The translations under genes were made by a program, and so were the position numbers. This document shows, piece by piece, positions 1 through 5,597 of a stretch of DNA of 5,597 nucleotides. This stretch comes from Verrucomicrobia bacterium UBA1731 (GTDB taxonomy: Bacteria > Verrucomicrobiota > Kiritimatiellia > RFP12 > UBA1067). The stretch lies in the NCBI GenBank assembly GCA_002317575.1, contig DCIH01000046.1, positions 1 to 5,597 of the forward strand, in the 5' to 3' direction. Under the pieces are notes generated by a model, which saw nothing but the letters and a program-made list of their open reading frames with translations, made no database searches and was not told the origin of the DNA. Within the stretch, counting starts at the first letter, position 1. The number at the start of each line of letters is the position of its first letter.

Positions 1-34
1 GGGGCCGGAGGCCGACCGAGCGGCGTTCGGCGCC

Positions 35-3000
35 TCAGAGAACCGGCAGTCTGCGGAAGCCCGCCGGCGCCAGGATGTCGCCCATCATCGCCCCCTGAAG
101 GAAGCGCTGTTCGTCTGCCGACTGTTTGCCGGCGACGTCAAGATCGTCGGCCACCTGCCGATAGGTCTCGTCCGAAATCCACTCGTCGTCCTTCTTCATC
201 CGACCCGCGATCCTGAGCTCTTCCGCCCGACGATACGCGTCGCGCGTGCGCGCCACGCAGGCGTCGAGCTGCTCGTCGGACAGCTCGATCTGAAGCTGCG
301 TCTTCAGCGTCTCCTTCAGCTCAAGGTCGGTTTTCGCGTTCAGTTCCTGGAGTTTCCTGTACGTGGTCTCCGACACGAACGACGGCTGCGACGTCTTCTG
401 CATGCCGAAAACCTTCAGCGCGACGCCGCACGCGAACGCCTTCTCGTCCTTGGTCATTTCCACGCCCGGCTTCGGCGTCAGATCGATGTCGTACACGCCA
501 TGCCCGCGATACGTCACGCCAGGAAGATTTGGAACGGCCTGCCCGGGATTGAGCCCCGCGACGGCCTCCCGCAGTTTTATTTTGCGCGTGGAGTAGATGT
601 AGGCCTCGAAATTCTCGGCGTGCCGGCCTTCCGCGCGGAATTTGAGCGCACCGAAACGCCACTTCGGAAACGAGATGTCGTTGTCGATGCCCATCACGCT
701 CACATTGTGTTTCTTGTCGACCGAAACGTGGTAGTTGCCCCAATGGCGGTCGCCTTGGCCGCTGAGCAGATCGCCCCATTCGAGTTCGGCGAATTCGCGG
801 GCCATCGTGCAGACGAACGTCTTCGCGCCCTCCGGGTCCGCAGGTTTCTTCTTGCCCGTGCACAGCGCCTTCAAGTCGCTGAACACGGAACCGGGATCCT
901 TCTGGGCACATTTCGCCCGGAACTCGTTGGCGATCTTTTCGCCGGGGATGCCCGGCGCCACCTCCATGAAGAATCCGATCATGCCGTCGTGCACGCCCAC
1001 GTACGTGTTGGGCATCACGTGCCCGTCGCCCAGCAGCATGGAGATCTTCTTCGACGCGAAATTCAGATGCGCGATCTGCTGGTCGTCCGCGTAGGAATTG
1101 TTGCCGTTGAGTCCCATCCGGTCCATCCCGGCCCGGCCCGAGATCTCCGGCTTGAACACGAACTTCTGCTCGCCGCCGTCGCTCGTGCGGTAGGTGCACA
1201 GGAAAACGGTGTTCATCTGCCCGTTTCCAAGACGTTTCGCGTCCACGAGCGCGGCATCGTCCAGCGCGGGATTCACCATTTCGGCGGGGGCGTTCAGCGT
1301 TTTCGCGCTGATGTAGGAATCCGCCGAAAAATCGCCGCGCATGAGCCCCAGCAGCAGTTTGTCGTCCGCTGCCACCCCGTCGGCGTTTCGCACGCCCATT
1401 TTCCCGACGTGCGCGCAAACCACCGCCAGTTCCTTCTTGACCGTGTTCTTATCCGTGTCCGGATTGTCGAATTTCGCCATTCGCGCAAAAACGCCCTGCT
1501 CGCTCAATCGCGTGATTTCGTCCTTCAGCCGTTCGTCTGCTTTGATCGTGTCGGCCATGGCGACGATCTGCTGGCCGAAAAGCGTCGCACGCGAAACGGG
1601 CGAAAGGCACTTGGGGTTTTCCAGATACGCCACGGCCGCGTTCAGCAGTTTGCACACCGAAGCCAGATGACCGAGACTTCCGGACACTTTCCCGTAACGG
1701 TGCAACACGGCGCGATTCACGTCGGCCGGAAGCTTCTTGCCGGCCAGGCAGTCCTTGAAATCCGCCTTCGTCTCCGCCGCGATCTTGGTCAGGTCGGCGA
1801 TCGCCGACTTGGTGCGCGCGAGCACCGAGGCGTTCTTGGAACCGGGGAACAGCGAATCCATCAGATTCGTTTCGGGATCGACGAGCGCCGCCAGGTCGGA
1901 CGCGCCGGGGAAGGTCTCTTCCGCGAGTTTCTCCGCCGTCTGCGCGCAGGCGCGTTGCTGCAGCGCCTCCAGATCCTGGCCGAGCTTGTCCAGGTGGGTC
2001 CGAACGGCGTTCATGACCGACGCTTCGGGGATGAAACACGTCACTTCGCCCTCGTAGCGGATGCCTTCGCGCGCCGCGAGGTCGATGGCGGCCCGGGCGG
2101 CGTCCAATTGGGTTTTGAGCGTCTTGAACGCGTTCGCGTCGGCAAGCCCGGCCTGGCCGCCGTCGACCTTGGCCTTCAGCGCCTCCATCGCCTCGGCGAC
2201 CGGCAGCAGTTCCGTCTTCAGCATGTCGAACGTCGTATCGTTGCCGTGCATCTGGGCGGCGGTGCGCGACAACAGACGCGACGCCTTCTGGCTGAGCAGC
2301 GACACCTTCGACTCGTACTCTTCCTTGGAGAACGGCACTACGCCCGACTTGACGGCCTCTCCGCGCTGCGTCGCCTCCCAGGCTTCCGCGCGGCCGTAGG
2401 ATTTGCTCGCGTCGCGCACCATCTCGACGATTTCCGTCGCGCGCGCCAGACTCGCCGTCGACATCGCGTACAGTCCGTCGCATGTGCCGCCCGTCTTTCT
2501 GTGGAGGTACTCGAGGTGGTCGGCCAGCGCCTCCTGGGCGTTCAGCGCATTCGCCACGATCGTCCCGATTTCACGGAGCTTCTTCGTCCGTTTCTCCTGG
2601 CCGGGGATCTCGGCGATCTCGTATTCGTAATGCGCGGGCACGATGGTGCCGTCCTGCTTCTGCGTTTTGCGAACATACGAAAGCTCGCCCGCGTTGAACG
2701 CCAGCCCGACATACAGACCCTGGAGTTTCCCCAACGCGGCGAAGGTCTTCCGCGCGGTCGACGCCAGCTTTTCGAGATCCTTGCCCATCGCCTTGGAGAG
2801 GTCTTCGAGCCAGGCGATCTTGCCTTGCAGAGCGGGGTCGTTGGCGCCTTTGAGCTGCGCGATTTCCGCCTTGAGCGATTCCATGATCGACGCCGTGTTC
2901 GCGCGGACCGTCTTGGCGTCCAACGACGTCACATGCTGCTCGGAGGCGTTCGCGATCATGTCCTTGAGGCGCGCCGTGAGGGCGCCCGGTTCTTCGCGCA

Positions 3001-3145
3001 TCGGCTTCGGACGCAGGTTCTCGGCTTCCGCGCCGTCGTTCGGCTTGGATGCCGACTGCACGTCGCCGCCCGTGTTCGACATGTCAACCGACTCCGTCTG
3101 ATGGACGAAATCGCGATTGATGACGTAACCGGAAATGGTGCCCAT
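35..3145 (-). CDS. Large helical protein with C-terminal PI3/PI4-kinase-like atypical kinase domain; possible secreted effector
   Basis: This is a 1036-residue protein with no recognised full-length family. Residues 1-50 are polar and disorder-like (Ser, Thr, Asn, Gly, Asp rich) with no hydrophobic Sec signal. Residues about 55-560 are Ala/Leu/Lys/Glu-rich and probably helical, partly coiled coil. A kinase-like core follows: nucleotide loop LGNGQMNTVF (639-648), putative ATP lysine K665 in VFKPE, a hinge-like FFMEVAPG (725-732), catalytic loop GDRHWGNYHV (798-807, D799, H801, N804) and metal-binding GIDNDISF (819-826, D821 or D823). A DRHxGN...IDxD arrangement is typical of PI3/PI4-kinase-like and actin-fragmin-kinase-like folds, not of Hanks-type kinases. 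About 200 further residues, charged and helical, have no assignment. The ATG is well supported by AGGAGG eight bases upstream. It is the last visible gene of the operon. Whether it phosphorylates protein or lipid, and whether it is exported, is inference; the kinase fold itself is moderately secure. Confidence 0.85.
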   Translation of the reverse strand: MGTISGYVINRDFVHQTESVDMSNTGGDVQSASKPNDGAEAENLRPKPMREEPGALTARLKDMIANASEQHVTSLDAKTVRANTASIMESLKAEIAQLKGANDPALQGKIAWLEDLSKAMGKDLEKLASTARKTFAALGKLQGLYVGLAFNAGELSYVRKTQKQDGTIVPAHYEYEIAEIPGQEKRTKKLREIGTIVANALNAQEALADHLEYLHRKTGGTCDGLYAMSTASLARATEIVEMVRDASKSYGRAEAWEATQRGEAVKSGVVPFSKEEYESKVSLLSQKASRLLSRTAAQMHGNDTTFDMLKTELLPVAEAMEALKAKVDGGQAGLADANAFKTLKTQLDAARAAIDLAAREGIRYEGEVTCFIPEASVMNAVRTHLDKLGQDLEALQQRACAQTAEKLAEETFPGASDLAALVDPETNLMDSLFPGSKNASVLARTKSAIADLTKIAAETKADFKDCLAGKKLPADVNRAVLHRYGKVSGSLGHLASVCKLLNAAVAYLENPKCLSPVSRATLFGQQIVAMADTIKADERLKDEITRLSEQGVFARMAKFDNPDTDKNTVKKELAVVCAHVGKMGVRNADGVAADDKLLLGLMRGDFSADSYISAKTLNAPAEMVNPALDDAALVDAKRLGNGQMNTVFLCTYRTSDGGEQKFVFKPEISGRAGMDRMGLNGNNSYADDQQIAHLNFASKKISMLLGDGHVMPNTYVGVHDGMIGFFMEVAPGIPGEKIANEFRAKCAQKDPGSVFSDLKALCTGKKKPADPEGAKTFVCTMAREFAELEWGDLLSGQGDRHWGNYHVSVDKKHNVSVMGIDNDISFPKWRFGALKFRAEGRHAENFEAYIYSTRKIKLREAVAGLNPGQAVPNLPGVTYRGHGVYDIDLTPKPGVEMTKDEKAFACGVALKVFGMQKTSQPSFVSETTYRKLQELNAKTDLELKETLKTQLQIELSDEQLDACVARTRDAYRRAEELRIAGRMKKDDEWISDETYRQVADDLDVAGKQSADEQRFLQGAMMGDILAPAGFRRLPVL

Positions 3146-3153
3146 GATGCGTT

Positions 3154-3159
3154 CCTCCT
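3154..3159 (-). promoter_or_regulatory. Strong ribosome binding site overlapping upstream stop codon
   Basis: On the minus strand the sequence reads TAGGAGG, where TAG (3160-3158) is the stop codon of the small upstream gene and AGGAGG is a consensus Shine-Dalgarno. Eight bases separate it from the ATG at 3145. Ribosomes terminating on the small gene would be sitting on the start signal of the kinase-like gene, so the two are probably translationally coupled. The site also decides the start of the large gene. Confidence 0.85.
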
Positions 3160-3472
3160 ACGGATTGATGACTTCAAAACCGTCATTCTGCGAATTTTCG
3201 AGCCGGTCCGCCAACGGCGACAGGCTTTCCGGATCCGCGTCCACGACCGAACCATCCCCGTCGCGGACGACATAGCCGCATCCGCGTGCCGTGGCCGAAA
3301 GCGCAAGCGTCGCGTCCGCAACGCCCGGATAGGCGGTCTCGAGACCGATGCGCGTGACCGCGTCAACCAGCGCAACGATCATCTCGAGCGTTTCCGCCGA
3401 GCTTTCCCTGTCCGGCAGCACCGCATCCACTCGGATGCGGTCCGCGACTTCGTGTATTTCGATTCTGGCCAT
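3158..3472 (-). CDS. Small acidic lysine-free protein, unknown function; candidate partner or chaperone of the kinase-like protein
   Basis: This 104-residue protein is not recognised. It has 20 Asp/Glu against 8 Arg and no Lys, so it is strongly acidic. The first 20 residues alternate hydrophobic and polar (MARIEIHEVADRIRVDAVLP), suggesting beta strands. Residues 24-43 look like an amphipathic helix, and a DGDGSVVDAD segment lies at 71-80. There is no signal peptide or membrane segment, so it is expected in the cytoplasm. The ATG at 3472 is chosen over an in-frame GTG at 3505 because AGGA sits five bases upstream of it and the extra 11 residues are Arg-rich and unlike the rest. Its stop codon overlaps the ribosome binding site of the large kinase-like gene. 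Small size, acidity and position fit a class I type III secretion chaperone, but also an immunity protein, regulator or unrelated protein. No motif decides this. Confidence 0.72.
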   Translation of the reverse strand: MARIEIHEVADRIRVDAVLPDRESSAETLEMIVALVDAVTRIGLETAYPGVADATLALSATARGCGYVVRDGDGSVVDADPESLSPLADRLENSQNDGFEVINP

Positions 3473-3477
3473 GATGT

Positions 3478-3486
3478 TCCTGCTCC
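3478..3486 (-). promoter_or_regulatory. Ribosome binding site of the small acidic gene
   Basis: The minus strand reads GGAGCAGGA followed by five bases and the ATG at 3472. Either the GGAG (ten-base spacing) or the AGGA (five-base spacing) can pair with 16S rRNA. It supports the ATG at 3472 over the upstream in-frame GTG at 3505, for which these bases would be coding. Confidence 0.6.
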
Positions 3487-3532
3487 GTATACGCACCAGG
3501 CGCACAAAGGTTTCACGTCCCCGGATCGTCCG

Positions 3533-4960
3533 TCACCGCCGGCTCACGACCTCGTCCCAGTTCCCGTAGATGGCCCGGGGCCCGTAGAACGCGCCGGACT
3601 TCATCCAGCCCACGTACGTCTGCGTCGCGTGGGAACACACGACCCGCCAGGGTATGTCCCAGAACCCGGGCGTCACCGGCGTGCGCCCGTCCGGAATGAT
3701 GAAGTTCCCCGTGAGCGACTTGAGCAGCCCCGCGTCCATCTTCGAGTAGATCTGCGAGAGCCGCGCGATGTCGTCGCCAAGCGATATCCTCTCGCTCTCT
3801 TCCGCCGTGCGCATGCCGCGGTAGATGAGCGATTCGAGGATGCTGTGCACGCTCGTGAGATTGCCGTCCGCGCGCTGGTCCGGCGGCACGAGGTAGAGCG
3901 CCGGCACGTCGTGCGCAACCGCCCCGATGGCGGATGGCAGCAGCTGCGTGGACCAGGTACCGAAGAGCATGTGCCAGTACGCGACGCCCGTCATCTTCTC
4001 GAACTCGTCCTTCATCCGCAGATAGGCCGGGTCGAACAGCATGTCCAGCGAATCGAAATGCCTGAGCTTCAGGTCGCGCCCGTACCGGTGGCTGTCCCAC
4101 GCGGCGAGCGGCACGAGCGGCACGCAGTCCTCGGGATTGAGCACGTTGAAGATGTTCCAGTACCGCCGCTCCGCGCCCGAGGGTTCCTCCTGGATGATCG
4201 TGTTCGGCGCGGCGTATGTGTAGACGAACAGGTTTCCGTGCGGAATGCGCGCGTCGTCGCACAGCCGCGCGCCCACGAGATTCGCCACGGCGCCGCCGCG
4301 GCTGTGCCCGCACACGAGGATCTTCGCCGTGCGGAAATCGACGCCTTCGCCGGCCGCAAACCGCTCGAACGACTCCAGGAGATTCGCCGCCGCGCGCGCG
4401 AAGCCCTGGTGGTGGCTCGGCATCGCCAGATCGAACGGCTCTGCGTCAATTCCCCAGGCATTGCACATATTGAGGTTCGACACCCACTCGTCGCGACCGA
4501 ACGTGCCGCGCACGGCCACCACCACCACCTGCGCCTTCGTGCCGTCCGAGAAAACGGCGTCCTTCACCGCAAAGGTGAACCCGACCTGGTCCTTCTTCCA
4601 TGTCGGATTCGAGTAATCGATCGAGCGGCCGTACCGGCGGTACATCCGCGCACGGGGAAAACCGAGCCGCTCCAACGAGCGCACATCCATCTCGGACGGC
4701 GCGCCGTAGGTGGACGCCGCAAGCGCCGAAAGGGGCCCCGCAAGCTCCTGGCTGTAGGCATCGGAATCGGCCAGCAGGAAATCGTCCGACCAGTCGAACG
4801 TGACATAGTTCGGCACGCGGTAGTCGAGCGGATACGATAGCTCGAACTGCCGCAGCGTCGCGCCGGCGTGAACGCAGTACGGGGTGATGCGGCAAGCCGC
4901 CACCCCGCACGCAAGCGCAATCGCCGTCACGACACGCCCGATCTGGACGCGCCGATCCAT
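3533..4960 (-). CDS. Class 3 lipase-type (alpha/beta hydrolase) lipoprotein
   Basis: This 475-residue protein has a lipoprotein signal: basic n-region (MDRRVQIGR), hydrophobic core (10-22) and lipobox VAAC with C23 as the likely lipidated cysteine. C18 is a less likely alternative. Class 3 lipase (Lipase_3, alpha/beta hydrolase) motifs follow in order: VAVRGTF (148-154, oxyanion region), HQGF (184-187), nucleophile elbow GHSRGG (218-223, S220), and NPEDCVPLVP (275-284, D278 as catalytic acid). H372 in TSVHSILESL best fits the triad histidine; H444 is an alternative. This predicts hydrolysis of acylglycerol or phospholipid esters at the cell envelope, with the substrate unknown. Residues about 380-475 form an aromatic-rich tail (for example GFWDIPW, YGNWDEVV) that I cannot assign and that is unusual for a minimal lipase. 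The ATG at 4960 is chosen because it starts the signal peptide and overlaps the upstream stop; the frame stays open further upstream but encodes Arg/Gly-rich shadow sequence. Only a weak GGA ribosome binding site is present, which suggests coupling. Confidence 0.9.
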   Translation of the reverse strand: MDRRVQIGRVVTAIALACGVAACRITPYCVHAGATLRQFELSYPLDYRVPNYVTFDWSDDFLLADSDAYSQELAGPLSALAASTYGAPSEMDVRSLERLGFPRARMYRRYGRSIDYSNPTWKKDQVGFTFAVKDAVFSDGTKAQVVVVAVRGTFGRDEWVSNLNMCNAWGIDAEPFDLAMPSHHQGFARAAANLLESFERFAAGEGVDFRTAKILVCGHSRGGAVANLVGARLCDDARIPHGNLFVYTYAAPNTIIQEEPSGAERRYWNIFNVLNPEDCVPLVPLAAWDSHRYGRDLKLRHFDSLDMLFDPAYLRMKDEFEKMTGVAYWHMLFGTWSTQLLPSAIGAVAHDVPALYLVPPDQRADGNLTSVHSILESLIYRGMRTAEESERISLGDDIARLSQIYSKMDAGLLKSLTGNFIIPDGRTPVTPGFWDIPWRVVCSHATQTYVGWMKSGAFYGPRAIYGNWDEVVSRR

Positions 4961-4962
4961 CA
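4958..4962 (-). promoter_or_regulatory. TGATG stop-start overlap coupling aldolase and lipase genes
   Basis: On the minus strand TGA (4962-4960) ends the aldolase-like gene and ATG (4960-4958) starts the lipoprotein gene, sharing one A. The only Shine-Dalgarno-like bases are GGA about nine to eleven bases upstream. Termination-reinitiation is the likely way the lipase gene is translated, so both genes lie on one mRNA. Confidence 0.75.
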
Positions 4963-5597
4963 CCGTTTTCCGGCGGCGAGCTTCCGCAACATGGCGGATA
5001 TCTTCTTCGACTCCGCCTTGGTGATCTTCCCGTCCGCACGGGCCGCCTCGACGATCTCCAGGCATTTCGCGTATTCGCCGCCGTGGGCCTTGGCCATCGG
5101 ACGGAGGAAATCGACCAGGATGTCGGTTTCGTCGAAATCGACTTCGCCGTCGGCGAGGATGTCCTTCGCCATCTTGCCGAGCATCGACTTGCCGGCGAAC
5201 TCGTGCGTGTTGTAGAGCGGCTGGTCTTTCACCACGCTCAGCCCCATCGCCTTGCGGATGCCGATGATGTCCTTCACGAACCTTTCGTCCAGCTGCTTCA
5301 CCGGCTTCTGGTGCAGGCACGCCAGGAGCAGCACCTGGCAGTACGCGTCCGCGTTTTCGGCGAACCATTCCGCCTCTTCGATGTCGCGCCCGCCGCATAC
5401 GATGCCGTGGTTCGCCATGAAGACGACATTCGACTTCTTCGCCGCTTCCGCGACCGTCGTGGCGACGGCGTCCGTGCCGGGCGTCGCGTACGGCGCAAGC
5501 GGAATCTGCGACAGGAAGATGTCCGCCTCGGGGTTGACGCCGTTCGGCGGAACCTGGCCCGCGAAGAGGAATGCGTTGCAGTGCGGCGGATGGCAGT
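4960..5597 (-). CDS. Class II aldolase/adducin-type protein with TerB-like C-terminal region (5' part beyond window)
   Basis: Only the last 211 residues are in the window; the N-terminus lies beyond the right edge. Visible residue 1 begins CHPPHCNAF, which lines up with the zinc-site segment of L-fuculose-1-phosphate aldolase (HNHAVHCTAV). H2 is then one zinc ligand. The cut codon just before it reads NAC, consistent with the first histidine (CAC). IPLAPYATPGT (31-41) and FMANHGIVCGG (59-69) follow, with H63 as the third predicted ligand. Class II aldolases cleave or epimerise sugar phosphates such as fuculose, rhamnulose or ribulose phosphates; the substrate here is unknown. After the usual C-terminal helices the chain continues about 70 residues with two DGx(V/I)xxxE motifs (149-156, 188-195) resembling TerB-like helical domains. 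This tail is not normal for the family. A methionine at 5418 falls inside the conserved core and is not the start. The stop overlaps the lipase start. Confidence 0.88.
   Translation of the reverse strand, partial: CHPPHCNAFLFAGQVPPNGVNPEADIFLSQIPLAPYATPGTDAVATTVAEAAKKSNVVFMANHGIVCGGRDIEEAEWFAENADAYCQVLLLACLHQKPVKQLDERFVKDIIGIRKAMGLSVVKDQPLYNTHEFAGKSMLGKMAKDILADGEVDFDETDILVDFLRPMAKAHGGEYAKCLEIVEAARADGKITKAESKKISAMLRKLAAGKR

Noticed and set aside
1..34. Small GC-rich inverted repeats downstream of the kinase-like gene (GGCC 3-6 with GGCC 10-13; GGCG 22-25 with CGCC 31-34)
   Set aside because: The stems are only four base pairs and no T-run is visible before the window ends, so a terminator cannot be claimed; GC-rich sequence gives such repeats by chance.
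321..1418. Minus-strand Arg-rich open frame inside the kinase-like gene
   Set aside because: It is a frame-shifted shadow of the kinase region (Arg/Gly/Ala-rich, no motifs), whereas the main frame carries the intact catalytic motifs.
3473..3505. GTG start at 3505 for the small acidic protein
   Set aside because: The added residues are Arg-rich and unlike the acidic rest of the protein, while the ATG at 3472 has a well-placed AGGA.
3486..3516. Possible internal promoter in the 60-nt gap (minus-strand GTGAAA and TATACG, 19-base spacer)
   Set aside because: Each hexamer matches the sigma-70 consensus at only four of six positions, the spacer is long, and the dense gene packing favours read-through from upstream.
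500..4840. Plus-strand open frame of 1446 codons spanning three minus-strand genes
   Set aside because: It is exactly antisense to genes with recognisable domains, has an Arg/His-rich composition without motifs, and its openness follows from the lack of TTA, CTA and TCA codons in those genes.
4961..5398. Extension of the lipase frame 146 codons upstream to an ATG at 5398
   Set aside because: The extra sequence is Arg/Gly-rich, overlaps the aldolase gene out of frame, and would bury the clear lipoprotein signal peptide that starts at 4960.

Overview
The window is GC-rich (about 60% by eye) bacterial DNA and is almost entirely coding on the minus strand. Four genes are packed head to tail and read from right to left: a class II aldolase-type protein with a TerB-like C-terminal tail (4960-5597, its N-terminus lies beyond the right edge), a class 3 lipase-type lipoprotein (3533-4960), a small acidic lysine-free protein (3158-3472), and a 1036-residue protein with an atypical, PI3/PI4-kinase-like catalytic core near its C-terminus (35-3145). 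The junctions are tight: a 1-nt TGATG overlap, a 60-nt gap, and a 12-nt gap in which a strong AGGAGG ribosome binding site overlaps the previous stop codon. This suggests one transcript whose promoter lies beyond the right edge. No RNA gene, mobile element, CRISPR array or convincing internal promoter or terminator was seen.

The lipase fold and the aldolase core are recognised with good confidence from family motifs: RGT, GHSRGG, NPEDCVP and HQGF in the lipase, and CHPPHCNAF and ANHGIV in the aldolase. The kinase call rests on a glycine-containing loop, a VFKPE lysine, a GDRHWGN catalytic loop and a GIDND metal-binding motif in the right order and spacing. Some 580 residues of mostly helical sequence precede it after a polar, disordered-looking N-terminus without a Sec signal. 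This architecture resembles kinase effectors delivered into other cells, and the small acidic gene just upstream sits where a dedicated secretion chaperone often sits. Both ideas are inference; no secretion machinery is present in the window.

The organism cannot be named from this sequence. GC-richness, the lipoprotein signal and the large unfamiliar proteins fit a Gram-negative, perhaps of the Planctomycetes-Verrucomicrobia-Chlamydiae/Kiritimatiellae/Lentisphaerae assemblage, but that is a weak guess. If the four genes work together, the likeliest reading is a cell-surface or secreted lipid/phosphate-active module (lipase plus kinase plus small partner) co-transcribed with a metabolic aldolase. 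Simple co-transcription of unrelated genes cannot be excluded.
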